NCBI RefSeq assembly: GCF_004341235.1
Contig: NZ_SLUP01000009.1
Location: 204,604 to 268,603 of the forward strand
From: Mariniflexile fucanivorans
GTDB lineage: Bacteria; Bacteroidota; Bacteroidia; Flavobacteriales; Flavobacteriaceae
Direction: 5' to 3'
Length of the DNA: 64,000 bases
Under the pieces are notes generated by a model. It saw only the letters and a list, made by a program, of their open reading frames with translations. It had not been told where the DNA came from and did not search any database. The translations under genes were made by a program, and so were the position numbers. Shown piece after piece: positions 34,050 to 44,478 of the stretch. Position 1 is the first letter of the stretch. Every line of letters starts with the position of its first letter.

Positions 34050-37000
34050 ATGTTAAAGACATTTATTGAAAGACCTGTACTTTCTACAGTTATTTCTATC
34101 ATTATATTGATGCTTGGGTTTATAAGTATTTTAAGTTTACCCATAGAGGAATACCCAGATATTGCACCTCCAACCATTAAGGTAACGGCATCTTACCCTG
34201 GTGCCAATGCAGAAACGGTATTGGAAAGTGTTATCATTCCTATAGAAGAACAAATTAATGGTGTAGAAGGCATGACCTATATTACTTCTACAGCATCGAA
34301 TAACGGAACGGGAGAAATTACCGTATATTTTAATCAAGAAGTAGATGCTGATATTGCTGCGGTTAACGTTCAAAATAGGGTATCAAGAGCAAATTCCTTA
34401 TTGCCTCAAGAGGTGATTCAAACAGGGGTAACTACTCAAAAGCAGCAAACAAGTGCATTAATGTTTGTGTCAATGTATTCTGAAAATGAAGATTACGATG
34501 CCACATTTATACAGAATTACCTAAAAATAAACGTTATTCCAGCCATGCAACGTATTAGCGGTGTTGGTGATGTAGGTGTGTTTTCCCAGCAAGATTATGC
34601 CATGCGTATTTGGTTAAAACCAGAAAAGTTAGCAGCCTATAATTTAATACCTTCAGATATTACAACGGCATTAAAAGAGCAAAACTTAGAAGCTGCTGCT
34701 GGTTCGTTAGGAGAAAATAATGGTGAAGCATTTTCATATGTTTTAAAATATAGCGGTCGTTTTAAAGATGAAAAACAATATGCTGATATTGTTGTAAAAG
34801 CATTAGGTAATGGTCAGTTTTTGCGTTTAAATGATGTGGCAACAATAGAATTGGATGCACAATCCTATTCATCTAATGCCATGAGTTTAGGTAATCCTGC
34901 CGTATTTATGGGGATTTTTCAAACCAAAGGATCGAACGCAAAAGAGATTATTGAAAATATTAAAGCCACTTTAGAAACCGTAAAAAAAGACCTTCCCGAT
35001 GGGTTGGATATTTTCGTACCTTATGACACCAGTTTATTCTTAAATGCATCTATAGATAAGGTTATTACTACCTTATTGGAAGCGTTTTTATTGGTGTTTT
35101 TGGTAGTGTTTCTTTTCTTGCAAGATTTCCGTTCTACATTAATTCCAGCCATTGCCGTTCCGGTTTCTATTATTGGAACGTTCTTTTTCTTAAGTATTTT
35201 TGGATATTCCATCAACCTTTTAACCTTGTTCGCACTGCTTCTGGCTATTGGAATTGTGGTAGATGATGCCATTGTGGTAGTGGAAGCTGTTCATGCCAAA
35301 ATGGATAATGGCGAAAAGAACCCAAAAACAGCAACGTTAACTGCCATGAATGAAATTTCAGGAGCCATTATATCCATAACCTTGGTAATGGCTGCGGTAT
35401 TTATACCTGTGACGTTTGTTTCTGGTCCAACAGGTGTTTTTTATAAGCAATTCGGGGTTACTTTAATTATTGCTATTCTAATTTCCGCAGTCAATGCATT
35501 AACCTTAAGCCCGGCGTTGTGTGCTTTATTATTAAAAACCCACAAAGAAGATGATGGATTAAAAGGTAAAAATCCATTACAACGTTTTTTCATACTTTTT
35601 AATCGCGGATTTAATGCTTCGGTATCTAAATATGGTAGATCGCTTCAGTTTTTATACAGAAAAAAATGGGTGTCTGGCATATTACTAATATTAGCCGTAG
35701 CAGGTATTTTTTGGGCAGCAAATACAACACCTACTGGTTTTGTGCCAAATGAAGATAGAGGGATTATTTTCGCCAATATCGAATTGCCTGCAGGCTCCTC
35801 ATTAGATAGAACAGATGCTGTATCAAGAAAATTATATGACAAGATAAATGGATTAGATGGTGTTGTAGGGGTCAACTTTATTAAAGGTAGAAGTTTAATT
35901 AGCGGTTCTGGTAGTAATTACGGTTTCGGAATTATAAAACTTAAAAATTGGAGCGAGCGTAAAGACGCTTCCTTATCTGTGCAAGCTATTACTGGTAAAT
36001 TATTCGGAATGGCAGCGTCTGTTCCTGAAGCAAATATTATTTTCTTCTCACCACCAAGTATTCGTGGGTTTGGTAACTCTGCTGGATTTGAGGTGAATTT
36101 ATTAGATAAGTTTGGTGGAGAGTTTACCGATTTAGATAAAGTGAATAAAGAATTTAACATGGCTTTAATGGCGCATCCAGAAATTAAATATGCGCAATCT
36201 TCTTTCAATACTAGTTATCCACAATATGAAATGGAAATTAATGTGCCATTGGCTAAAGAAAAAGGCGTACCTATTAATAGCATTTTCTCAACCTTGCAAG
36301 GTTATATTGGAGGGGTTTATGCTTCAGATTTTTCTCGATTCGGAAAACAATTCCGTGTATACATTCAATCCTTACCAGAAGATAGAGCGAATGAAGCTGC
36401 GTTAAACAGCATGTATGTGAGAACAGATTCTGGTGAAATGACGCCAATTACACAGTTTGTAAACTTAAAACGGGTATATGGGCCGCAATCGGTAACGCGT
36501 TTCAATTTATTTAATTCAACATCTATTACAGGGGCCACCAACGACGGGTTTAGTACCGGTGATGCCATTAGAGTGATAGAAGAAGAAGTGGCAAAATTAC
36601 CAAGTAATTACACCGTTGCCTATTCTGGTTTAACACGTGAGGAAGTCAATGCAGGAAACCAAACCACCTTTATTTTTATACTAAGTATTCTGTTTGTTTA
36701 TTTCTTATTAAGTGCACAATACGAAAGTTATTTATTGCCATTAGCGGTTATATTCTCACTTCCGTTTGGGGTTTTTGGTGCTTACATAAGTACGAAGTTA
36801 TTTGGATTGGAAAATAATATTTATTTCCAAATTGCCTTAATCATGCTTATTGGGTTGCTCGCAAAAAATGCCATATTAATTGTAGAGTTTGCACTGCAAA
36901 GACGAAAAAATGGAGAAAGTATTGTTAATGCCGCCATTCATGGAGCCAAAGCACGTTTACGCCCTATTTTAATGACCTCTTTTGCCTTCATTTTAGGATT

Positions 37001-37187
37001 GATGCCGTTAGTTTTAGCTAAAGGTGTAGGTGCCGAAGGGAACAATTCTATTGGTACTGGTGCTGCTGGAGGTATGCTTACTGGTACTATTTTAGGGGTG
37101 TTTGTTATTCCTATTCTATTTATATTATTTCAATGGTTACAAGAAAAAGTTTCGAGTAAACCAGCAATACAAACTATTGAAGATTAA
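34050..37187 (+). CDS. RND family efflux pump permease (hydrophobe/amphiphile type)
   Basis: AcrB-like proton-driven pump of 1045 residues with twelve predicted membrane helices and two large periplasmic loops. LAIGIVVDDAIVVVEAVHAK in helix 4 carries the proton-relay Asp pair, and LLAKNAILIVEFALQRR in helix 10 the conserved Lys. The start MLKTFIERPVLSTVISIIIL is typical. It exports drugs or other amphiphiles from the periplasm, driven by proton flux. The whole gene is intact. No accessory regulator other than the GbsR protein is seen. Confidence 0.95.
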   Translation: MLKTFIERPVLSTVISIIILMLGFISILSLPIEEYPDIAPPTIKVTASYPGANAETVLESVIIPIEEQINGVEGMTYITSTASNNGTGEITVYFNQEVDADIAAVNVQNRVSRANSLLPQEVIQTGVTTQKQQTSALMFVSMYSENEDYDATFIQNYLKINVIPAMQRISGVGDVGVFSQQDYAMRIWLKPEKLAAYNLIPSDITTALKEQNLEAAAGSLGENNGEAFSYVLKYSGRFKDEKQYADIVVKALGNGQFLRLNDVATIELDAQSYSSNAMSLGNPAVFMGIFQTKGSNAKEIIENIKATLETVKKDLPDGLDIFVPYDTSLFLNASIDKVITTLLEAFLLVFLVVFLFLQDFRSTLIPAIAVPVSIIGTFFFLSIFGYSINLLTLFALLLAIGIVVDDAIVVVEAVHAKMDNGEKNPKTATLTAMNEISGAIISITLVMAAVFIPVTFVSGPTGVFYKQFGVTLIIAILISAVNALTLSPALCALLLKTHKEDDGLKGKNPLQRFFILFNRGFNASVSKYGRSLQFLYRKKWVSGILLILAVAGIFWAANTTPTGFVPNEDRGIIFANIELPAGSSLDRTDAVSRKLYDKINGLDGVVGVNFIKGRSLISGSGSNYGFGIIKLKNWSERKDASLSVQAITGKLFGMAASVPEANIIFFSPPSIRGFGNSAGFEVNLLDKFGGEFTDLDKVNKEFNMALMAHPEIKYAQSSFNTSYPQYEMEINVPLAKEKGVPINSIFSTLQGYIGGVYASDFSRFGKQFRVYIQSLPEDRANEAALNSMYVRTDSGEMTPITQFVNLKRVYGPQSVTRFNLFNSTSITGATNDGFSTGDAIRVIEEEVAKLPSNYTVAYSGLTREEVNAGNQTTFIFILSILFVYFLLSAQYESYLLPLAVIFSLPFGVFGAYISTKLFGLENNIYFQIALIMLIGLLAKNAILIVEFALQRRKNGESIVNAAIHGAKARLRPILMTSFAFILGLMPLVLAKGVGAEGNNSIGTGAAGGMLTGTILGVFVIPILFILFQWLQEKVSSKPAIQTIED

Positions 37188-37192
37188 AGCTT

Positions 37193-38605
37193 ATGATATC
37201 TATTATAAAACATACTATGTTTAATAAAGCCATTCTTTTGGTGGTGGTTTCGGTAACATTACAAAGCTGTTTTGTTGCTAAAGATTATAAACAACCTGAG
37301 TTAGTAGAAACTCAAAATTTGTTTAGGACAGATAATTTGCCAACCGATAGTGTATCGATGGCAGATTTATCGTGGAAAACCTTGTTTACAGATCCTTATT
37401 TGAACCAATATATTGATGAAGGGCTTCAGAATAACATGGATATCCGCATGGCGATTCAACAAATAATAGCTGCCGAAGCCTATTTAAAGCAAGGAAAAGC
37501 AGGCTATTTTCCAACGCTAAGCGGAAGTGCAAAATACACACATCAGGAAAATTCTGAAAATAGTCAATTTGGTAGTGCTTTCCCGTCAATAGACTCCTAC
37601 GAATTAGCAGGCAATTTATCTTGGGAAGCCGATATTTGGGGAAAAATACGCAGCAATAAACGTGCATTTCAAGCAAGTTATTTGCAAAGTGTAGCAGCTC
37701 ACCAAGCGGTAAAAACGCAACTGGTTTCTAGTATTGCATCAAGTTATTATCAATTATTGGCTTTAGATGCACAATTGGCTATTACCAATCAAACTATTGA
37801 AACGCGTGAAAAAGGTGTAGAAACTATTAAGGCTTTAAAGGATGCAGGTCAAGTAACCGAAGTAGCGGTCGACCAGAATATTGCACAATATAACAATGCC
37901 AAAGCGTTACAGGTAGATTTAGAAACGGCAATTTTTAAAACTGAAAATGCCTTAAGTATTTTGTTAGGGGTTTCCCCTCGAAATTTTGAGCGTAACAGTT
38001 TAGATATTCAAGCTATTGAAACGAATATGAAACTTGGTGTGCCCGTTACATTGTTAAGCAATCGTCCAGATGTAATGGCTGCAGAGTTCGGACTCATCCA
38101 ATCGTTTGAACTAACCAATGTAGCGCGTAGTAATTTCTATCCATCTTTAACATTAACCGCTTCAGCAGGTTTACAAAGCTTGGATTTTGACGAATTTTTT
38201 GACGTTAATTCATTATTTGCCAATATAGTTGGTGGGTTAGCACAACCTATCTTCAATCAACGAAAAATTAAAACGCAATACGAAGTAGCAAAAGCACAAC
38301 AAGAGCAAGCACTGTTAAAGTTTAAAAAGTCACTTTTGGTTGCAGGAAATGAAGTGTCAAATGCGTTGTTTGCGTATAATGCCGAAACAAAAAAGTTTAC
38401 TTATAGACAAAAAGAAGTTGAGGCTTTAAGGCAAGCCGAAAGTAATTCAGAAACCCTTTTAAATAACGGCTATGCCAATTATTTAGATTTATTAACCGCT
38501 AGACAGAGTGCTTTAAGTGCCGAATTAAATGTGATTGATAGCAAGTTGCAACAATTATTAACGGTTGTAGATTTATATGAAGCACTTGGTGGTGGTTGGA
38601 AATAA
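37193..38605 (+). CDS. Outer-membrane efflux lipoprotein (OprM/NodT family)
   Basis: TolC-like channel of 470 residues. The lipobox LQSC gives the lipid Cys at residue 26; an ATG at 37217 would give a shorter signal of normal length. AIQQIIAAEAYLKQGKAGYFPTLSGS and ELAGNLSWEADIWGKIRSNK are NodT family phrases; two similar outer-membrane-efflux halves follow. It forms the outer-membrane exit of the pump. It begins five bases after the permease stop and closes the operon. Confidence 0.93.
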   Translation: MISIIKHTMFNKAILLVVVSVTLQSCFVAKDYKQPELVETQNLFRTDNLPTDSVSMADLSWKTLFTDPYLNQYIDEGLQNNMDIRMAIQQIIAAEAYLKQGKAGYFPTLSGSAKYTHQENSENSQFGSAFPSIDSYELAGNLSWEADIWGKIRSNKRAFQASYLQSVAAHQAVKTQLVSSIASSYYQLLALDAQLAITNQTIETREKGVETIKALKDAGQVTEVAVDQNIAQYNNAKALQVDLETAIFKTENALSILLGVSPRNFERNSLDIQAIETNMKLGVPVTLLSNRPDVMAAEFGLIQSFELTNVARSNFYPSLTLTASAGLQSLDFDEFFDVNSLFANIVGGLAQPIFNQRKIKTQYEVAKAQQEQALLKFKKSLLVAGNEVSNALFAYNAETKKFTYRQKEVEALRQAESNSETLLNNGYANYLDLLTARQSALSAELNVIDSKLQQLLTVVDLYEALGGGWK

Positions 38606-38633
38606 CATAATTTAAAGTGACTAACAACTTTTT

Positions 38634-38680
38634 AAAATCCTTATTAGCGAACGCGATCAAGTTTGTTAATAAGGATTTTT
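38634..38680 (+). terminator. Terminator after the efflux operon
   Basis: AAAATCCTTATTA and TTAATAAGGATTTT form a 13-bp stem, followed by T-rich DNA. The 19-base loop includes GCGAACGC. Confidence 0.75.
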
Positions 38681-38720
38681 GTTTTTAAATTTTAAAAAAT
38701 AATTATTTTGAATAGTTTGC

Positions 38721-38728
38721 TATTTTTG
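38721..38728 (+). promoter_or_regulatory. -7 element TATTTTTG, possibly giving a leaderless transcript
   Basis: Perfect TAnnTTTG match that ends only four bases before the ATG at 38733. At the usual distance, transcription would start at about the A of the ATG. No well-placed -33 element is seen. Confidence 0.4.
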
Positions 38729-38732
38729 CAAG

Positions 38733-39128
38733 ATGAAGAAAGATATTGAAATTCCTAAAGTTGAAGGTGTTTATGTTGCCATAGTTAACGAGTATAACGA
38801 TATTTATAAAACGCAAGATTGGAACGCTTACATAATTAACGATAAAGATGTTGATTTAGAGATGGTTTTAATTGTAACCACAGGGTATTCCGAAGAAAAA
38901 ACAACCTCCACTTTCAGAAAAAAAATAGATACACTTCCTAAAAAAAGTTATGCAAAAATTGAATTGATGCAAGAGGAATTGTTTGCCTTGAACAACACTT
39001 TCAAAGTATCATTTTTTGAAGGCAATAAAATGTTCGATAAAACCTTTTTATTCAGAAAAAACACGATTAATTTAAAGGCACTTCAATCGATTCCTTTAAT
39101 GGAAGCAAAGGGTGTTTTGGTTAAATAG
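38733..39128 (+). CDS. Conserved small protein of unknown function
   Basis: Soluble protein of 131 residues with no signal peptide. The sequence (IPKVEGVYVAIVNEYNDIYK then DWNAYIINDKDVDLEMVLIV) reads as an alpha-beta domain with a C-terminal FRKNTINLKALQSIPLM. I recall similar uncharacterised genes in Flavobacteriia. The start is directly after a -7 element. It has its own promoter, and a bidirectional terminator separates it from sod. No function is assigned. Confidence 0.7.
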   Translation: MKKDIEIPKVEGVYVAIVNEYNDIYKTQDWNAYIINDKDVDLEMVLIVTTGYSEEKTTSTFRKKIDTLPKKSYAKIELMQEELFALNNTFKVSFFEGNKMFDKTFLFRKNTINLKALQSIPLMEAKGVLVK

Positions 39129-39145
39129 ATTTCTTTTACCCCATA

Positions 39146-39180
39146 AAAAAAGCAAACCCAATATGAGTTTGCTTTAATTT
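39146..39180. terminator. Bidirectional terminator between 38733 gene and sod
   Basis: AAAGCAAAC and GTTTGCTTT form a 9-bp stem with a 9-base loop. A-rich DNA on the left and T-rich DNA on the right let it work for both convergent genes. Confidence 0.75.
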
Positions 39181-39197
39181 CAACTTGTGAAAATATG

Positions 39198-39806
39198 TTA
39201 TTTCGCTGCTGCGTAACGTTTTTCAACTTCGTTCCAGTTAATTACGTTAAAAAACGCATTGATATAATCTGGACGACGGTTTTGGTAGTTTAAGTAATAT
39301 GCGTGTTCCCAAACATCCAACCCTAAAATTGGTGTGCCTCCACAACCAACGCCTGGCATTAATGGATTATCTTGGTTTGGAGAAGAACAAATTTCTACTT
39401 TTCCACCTTTTTGAACACATAACCAGGCCCATCCTGATCCAAAACGAGTTGCAGCTGCTTTTGCAAATGCATCTTTAAAAGCATCTACAGAACCGTAAGC
39501 TGCTTCAATAGCATCTTTTAAGGCACCAGATAAATATCCTTTTCCTTCTGGATTCATAACATTCCAAAATAACGAGTGGTTGTAAAAACCACCACCATTA
39601 TTTCTTACTGCTGCATTATTCATATCCAAATTTGCAAGAATATCTTCAATAGATTTTCCATCTAAATCAGTTCCTGAAATTGCATTATTTAAATTGGTTG
39701 TATATCCTTGGTGATGTTTCGTGTGGTGTATCTCCATGGTACGTGCATCTATATGAGGCTCTAAAGCATCATAAGCGTATCCTAATTCTGGTAATTCGAA
39801 AGCCAT
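39198..39806 (-). CDS. sodA: Superoxide dismutase, manganese-type
   Basis: Iron/manganese SOD of 202 residues that turns superoxide into oxygen and hydrogen peroxide. Metal ligands are His in HHTKHHQGY, His in FYNHSLFW, and DVWEHAYY (Asp and His). NNGGGFYNH and [10 protein letters not shown] follow the manganese-type pattern, with Gln in NQD near the site, rather than the iron-type QTWNH; cambialistic use is possible. No signal peptide, so cytoplasmic. A TAAATTTG -7 element lies upstream (39845-39852, leftward). Confidence 0.95.
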   Translation of the reverse strand: MAFELPELGYAYDALEPHIDARTMEIHHTKHHQGYTTNLNNAISGTDLDGKSIEDILANLDMNNAAVRNNGGGFYNHSLFWNVMNPEGKGYLSGALKDAIEAAYGSVDAFKDAFAKAAATRFGSGWAWLCVQKGGKVEICSSPNQDNPLMPGVGCGGTPILGLDVWEHAYYLNYQNRRPDYINAFFNVINWNEVEKRYAAAK

Positions 39807-39844
39807 AATTTTTTGTTTTAATTATTAGTATTTATTTTGTTTTT

Positions 39845-39852
39845 CAAATTTA
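39845..39852 (-). promoter_or_regulatory. -7 element of sodA
   Basis: TAAATTTG read leftward, a perfect TAnnTTTG, about 39 bases before the start codon. The -33 is not clear. Confidence 0.45.
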
Positions 39853-39934
39853 CGGATAAAACGCATCAATTAAAAATAATTAATTGTTATCAAACCATTG
39901 ATAGTTTTTATCTTGTATCAAAATTTAAAAATTC

Positions 39935-42900
39935 ATGCCTCAAAATTATCCATTTACTATATACAACGCCTCCGCAGGTAGTGGCAAAACCTTTACGTTG
40001 GTAAAAGAATATTTAAAAATTTTATTTCAATCGAACAATCCAGACCAATACAAACGCATTTTAGCGATAACTTTTACAAATAAGGCGGTTGCTGAAATGA
40101 AAGAACGTATTATTGAGGTGCTTAAAACGTTTTCTTCAAATGAAATTTTAGAAAATCCTGACAGTATGTTTGAGGTTATTTGTGAAGAATTGCAGATGAC
40201 GCCCGAAGAACTTCATTTAAAATCTAAAAAACTTTTAGATACCATTATTCACAACTATGCAGCTTTTGATATTTCGACCATTGATGGTTTTACGCATAGA
40301 ATTATAAGAACCTTTGCATTCGATTTAAAATTACCTCTAAATTTTGAAGTGGAATTGGACCAAGAAGCTTTATTGAATGAAGCGGTTGATAGCCTAATTG
40401 CAAAAGCTGGTACGGACAAACTACTGACCAATGTGTTGGTGGATTTTGCTATTGAAAAAGCCGATGATGATAAAAGTTGGGATGTATCTTTCGATTTTAA
40501 TAAAATAGCGAAATTGTTGGTTAATGAAAACGATATCCCTTTTATTGAAACTTTAAAAGACAAAACTTTACTAGATTTTATAGCTTTAAAAAAACAACTA
40601 AAAACAGAAGTAGCCACCACAGAAACGGGCATTATTGAAGCCGCAAAAAGTGTATTAACGTTGATAGAAGAAGCTGGTTTAGAATTCAATGATTTTTCAT
40701 CGAGTTATTTACCTAAACACTTTCAAAAGTTAGCTGACAAAAAATTTGATGTTTCTTTTGGCACAAAATGGCAAGAAGATATTGAAAATAGTACGCTATA
40801 TCCAAAACGGGTAACACCTGCAATTGCTTCCATAATTGAACAGTTACAACCTGAAATTGCTTCCGTTTTTAACTTAACCAAGCAAGCCGTTTTTCATATT
40901 AAATTTTTGAACGCTTTTTATAGAAATATTACGCCTTTATCCGTTTTAAACGCCATTAATAATGAACTAAAAACGTTAAAGGTTGATCAGAACAAAATGC
41001 TTATTTCTGAATTTAACACCATTATTAGCAAAGAAATAAGCAACCAACCTACCCCGTTTATTTACGAACGCATTGGTGAAAAATTCAAACATTATTTTAT
41101 TGATGAGTTTCAAGACACATCGACCATGCAATGGCAAAATTTAATTCCGTTGCTTGATAATTCATTGGCTACAGATAGCGGTTCCACCATGTTAGTTGGA
41201 GATGCAAAGCAAGCTATTTACCGTTGGCGTGGTGGTAAAGCAGAACAGTTTATTGGGCTATTTCATAACGACAATCCGTTTCATATAGATAAACAATTAA
41301 AAAACTTACCCACTAATTTCAGGAGTTTTAAAGAAGTGGTCGCCTTCAATAATGGCTTTTTTAATTTTTTAGCAACACAGGTTTTTAGCAATGAAGCTTA
41401 TAAAAATCTTTATGAAAATGCGCATCAAAACACAAATAAAACGAATGAAGGTTATGTAGAATTATCTTTTTTAGACATTGAAAAAGATGATGATAGAGAT
41501 GAAGTTTTTACCGAACATGTTTTAAAAACCATTGAAGATTGCCAAAATAACGGTTTTAAACTGGAGGATATTTGTATTCTGGTTAGAAAGAAAAAAGAGG
41601 GCGTTGCCGTAGCAAATTATTTAAGTCAGCACCACATTCCCATTGTCTCCTCTGAAACTTTGTTAATTAACAATGCACCCGAGGTAGCTTTTGTGAACAA
41701 TTTAATGGGACTTTTAATTCAGCCGAAAAACAGCGAATTAAAAATTGCCGTTTTAGATTATTTGGCAACTTTATATAGCATTGAAAATAAACACGATTAT
41801 TTTAGTTCGCATTTGTTATTAAATGATTCGCAACTATTTAAAAGTTTTGAAGCCTATCATGTATTTATAAATAACCATGAATTATTGCAACTTCCGCTTT
41901 ACGATTTAGCTGAAACAATTGTGAGAGGCTTTAATTTAGTTAAAACATCCAACGCTTACATTCAGTTTTATTTAGATATTGTTTTAGATTTTTCCCAGAA
42001 AAAAGGCTCTGATATTTCTGCTTTTTTAGATTATTTCGATAAGAAAAAAGAAAGTTTAAGTATTGTATCGCCCAAAGGGCAAAATGCGGTTCAAATTATG
42101 ACCATTCATAAATCGAAAGGGTTGGAATTCCCTGTGGTTATATTTCCGTATGCCGATTTAGATATTTACCGAGAATTAGAACCCAAAGAGTGGTTTCCTA
42201 TAAATAAAGATCTTTACAAAGGTTTCTCACATACTTTACTGAATTTCAATAAAGATTTTGAGCATTTTGGCGATGCTGGTTTGGAGATTTTTAACAATCA
42301 TAAATCGGAGCAAGAACTTGATAATATCAACCTATTATATGTAGCACTTACGCGTGCTGTGGAGCAACTTTATATTATTTCAACTAAAGATATTTCAGCA
42401 AAAGGGGATATTAACAGTAAAAAATATTCAGGTCTATTCATTAATTATCTACAGCAGTTGGGCGTTTGGAACGATTCGCAGGCAACATACACCTTCGGAA
42501 GTATTGAAAAAACGTCAAAACCTAAAGCAACTTCTATAAACACCAGTTTTCAAAGGGAGTTTATTTCAACTTCAAAAGAAGCACATCATATAAAGGTGGT
42601 TACAAAATCGGGAATGCTTTGGGACACCAACCAAGAAGAAGCTATAGAAAAAGGAAATTTGGTGCATAACATCATGTCTGATATTGAAACGAGCGACGAT
42701 ATTGATATTGTAATAACAAATTATATCAATTCAGCCATCATTAACACGTCACAAGCTGAGAAGCTTAAAACAATAGTGACTCAAATTGTTAATCACCCAA
42801 AACTTGATGCCCATTATAAACCCCATAATACTATTTATAATGAACGCGATATTATCGCCAAAGAAGGTATCATTCTAAGACCAGACCGCGTGGTTTTAAA

Positions 42901-43066
42901 TACTGAAAACGAAGCCGTCATTATTGATTATAAAACAGGTTTTGAAGATAAAAAACACATTCAGCAATTGCAATCGTATCAAGATGTGTTAGAAGACATG
43001 AATATTGTTGTAAAAAAGAAGATTCTTGTCTATATAAATGATGATATTTCAGTAAAAGAAGTGTAA
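39935..43066 (+). CDS. addA: AddA-like helicase-nuclease subunit (UvrD type)
   Basis: Protein of 1043 residues joining a superfamily 1A helicase to a C-terminal nuclease. Motif I is ASAGSGKTFTL, motif II DEFQDTS near residue 390, motif III VGDAKQAIYRWRGG and motif VI region YVALTRAVEQLY. The PD-(D/E)XK nuclease has LRPDRVVLNTENEAVIIDYKTG at the end. AddAB processes double-strand breaks for RecA-dependent repair. The partner AddB gene is near but separated by kbl and ompA. The name rests on domain order and the nearby partner. Confidence 0.85.
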   Translation: MPQNYPFTIYNASAGSGKTFTLVKEYLKILFQSNNPDQYKRILAITFTNKAVAEMKERIIEVLKTFSSNEILENPDSMFEVICEELQMTPEELHLKSKKLLDTIIHNYAAFDISTIDGFTHRIIRTFAFDLKLPLNFEVELDQEALLNEAVDSLIAKAGTDKLLTNVLVDFAIEKADDDKSWDVSFDFNKIAKLLVNENDIPFIETLKDKTLLDFIALKKQLKTEVATTETGIIEAAKSVLTLIEEAGLEFNDFSSSYLPKHFQKLADKKFDVSFGTKWQEDIENSTLYPKRVTPAIASIIEQLQPEIASVFNLTKQAVFHIKFLNAFYRNITPLSVLNAINNELKTLKVDQNKMLISEFNTIISKEISNQPTPFIYERIGEKFKHYFIDEFQDTSTMQWQNLIPLLDNSLATDSGSTMLVGDAKQAIYRWRGGKAEQFIGLFHNDNPFHIDKQLKNLPTNFRSFKEVVAFNNGFFNFLATQVFSNEAYKNLYENAHQNTNKTNEGYVELSFLDIEKDDDRDEVFTEHVLKTIEDCQNNGFKLEDICILVRKKKEGVAVANYLSQHHIPIVSSETLLINNAPEVAFVNNLMGLLIQPKNSELKIAVLDYLATLYSIENKHDYFSSHLLLNDSQLFKSFEAYHVFINNHELLQLPLYDLAETIVRGFNLVKTSNAYIQFYLDIVLDFSQKKGSDISAFLDYFDKKKESLSIVSPKGQNAVQIMTIHKSKGLEFPVVIFPYADLDIYRELEPKEWFPINKDLYKGFSHTLLNFNKDFEHFGDAGLEIFNNHKSEQELDNINLLYVALTRAVEQLYIISTKDISAKGDINSKKYSGLFINYLQQLGVWNDSQATYTFGSIEKTSKPKATSINTSFQREFISTSKEAHHIKVVTKSGMLWDTNQEEAIEKGNLVHNIMSDIETSDDIDIVITNYINSAIINTSQAEKLKTIVTQIVNHPKLDAHYKPHNTIYNERDIIAKEGIILRPDRVVLNTENEAVIIDYKTGFEDKKHIQQLQSYQDVLEDMNIVVKKKILVYINDDISVKEV

Positions 43067-43140
43067 TTTTGAATAAAATTTAATTTAATACTGGTTATCT
43101 AACAATACACTAATTTTAATCGGTTTAAAAATTCAAAATT

Positions 43141-44334
43141 ATGTACGGAAAACTAAAAGAACATCTACAATTAGAACTTCAAGACATAAAAGATAACGGG
43201 CTTTTTAAAGAAGAGCGCATTATTACCTCTGCCCAAGGTGCAGAAATCACTTTAAACACGGGAGAGACCGTTTTAAATTTTTGTGCTAATAATTATTTAG
43301 GTTTATCATCGCATCCCGATGTCATTCAAGCTGCAAAAGATGCTATGGATACACATGGTTTCGGTATGAGTTCCGTTAGGTTTATATGTGGTACACAAGA
43401 TATTCATAAAGAATTAGAACAAAAAATTGCCGATTTCTACCAAACTGAAGACACTATATTATATGCCGCCGCTTTTGATGCAAATGGTGGCGTTTTCGAA
43501 CCTTTATTAGGTACAAAAGATGCTATTATTTCAGATTCTTTAAACCATGCTTCTATTATAGATGGAGTTCGTTTATGCAAAGCGGCCCGTTATCGCTATG
43601 AAAATAGCAATATGGAAGATCTAGAAAACCAACTTATTACGGCCAATAAAAATGGGGCTCGATTCAAAATAATAGTGACCGATGGCGTATTTTCTATGGA
43701 TGGCATCGTAGCTCCACTTGACAAAATTTGTGATTTAGCCGATAAGTATGATGCTTTGGTAATGGTAGATGAATGTCATGCAGCTGGTTTTATAGGTAAA
43801 ACTGGCAGAGGAACACTTGAAGAAAAGAACGTTTTAAATAGAATAGACATTATTACAGGTACTTTAGGGAAAGCTCTAGGTGGTGCCATGGGTGGTTATA
43901 CTACGGGCAAAAAAGAAATTATTGAAATGTTGCGCCAACGTTCCAGACCTTATTTATTTTCAAATTCTTTAGCGCCTGCCATTGTTGGTGCCTCTATTAA
44001 AGTTTTTGATATGCTCGCTAACGATACTAAATTACGTGATACCTTAGAATGGAATACCAATTATTTCAAAAAAGGAATGAAAAGTGCAGGATTTGATATA
44101 ATAGATGGCGATTCAGCCATTGTTCCTGTTATGTTATATGATGCTAAACTATCCCAAACTATGGCAAATATGCTTTTAAAAGAAGGAATTTATGTTATCG
44201 GCTTCTTTTTTCCGGTAGTTCCTAAAGAAAAAGCAAGAATACGCGTACAATTATCGGCAGCTCATACTAAAGAACACCTTGATAAGGCTATTGATGCGTT
44301 TACTAAAGTCGCAAAATTGATGGATATTCTATAA
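43141..44334 (+). CDS. kbl: Glycine C-acetyltransferase (2-amino-3-ketobutyrate CoA ligase)
   Basis: PLP enzyme of 397 residues that interconverts 2-amino-3-ketobutyrate and CoA with glycine and acetyl-CoA in threonine breakdown. [58 protein letters not shown] and [15 protein letters not shown] (PLP-binding Lys) are the alpha-oxoamine synthase hallmarks. Length is that of Kbl. Threonine dehydrogenase is not adjacent. The related 5-aminolevulinate and 8-amino-7-oxononanoate synthases are the alternative, but the motifs fit Kbl best. Confidence 0.93.
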   Translation: MYGKLKEHLQLELQDIKDNGLFKEERIITSAQGAEITLNTGETVLNFCANNYLGLSSHPDVIQAAKDAMDTHGFGMSSVRFICGTQDIHKELEQKIADFYQTEDTILYAAAFDANGGVFEPLLGTKDAIISDSLNHASIIDGVRLCKAARYRYENSNMEDLENQLITANKNGARFKIIVTDGVFSMDGIVAPLDKICDLADKYDALVMVDECHAAGFIGKTGRGTLEEKNVLNRIDIITGTLGKALGGAMGGYTTGKKEIIEMLRQRSRPYLFSNSLAPAIVGASIKVFDMLANDTKLRDTLEWNTNYFKKGMKSAGFDIIDGDSAIVPVMLYDAKLSQTMANMLLKEGIYVIGFFFPVVPKEKARIRVQLSAAHTKEHLDKAIDAFTKVAKLMDIL

Positions 44335-44402
44335 AATAAATCTGAAATTATGTAAAATCATTCTGAAATAGCAATGAATAAGTGAATTCTTCAATTTTTT
44401 TA

Positions 44403-44410
44403 TATATTTG
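44403..44410 (+). promoter_or_regulatory. -7 element of ompA-like gene
   Basis: TATATTTG, perfect consensus, about 69 bases before the start. A long AT-rich leader follows, as often seen for highly expressed outer-membrane proteins. No -33 seen. Confidence 0.5.
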
Positions 44411-44478
44411 TCTTTGTTAATAAAATTTAACAACTTACTTTTGTTTACAATTAACACTTAAAAATTAAACTTTTGAAT

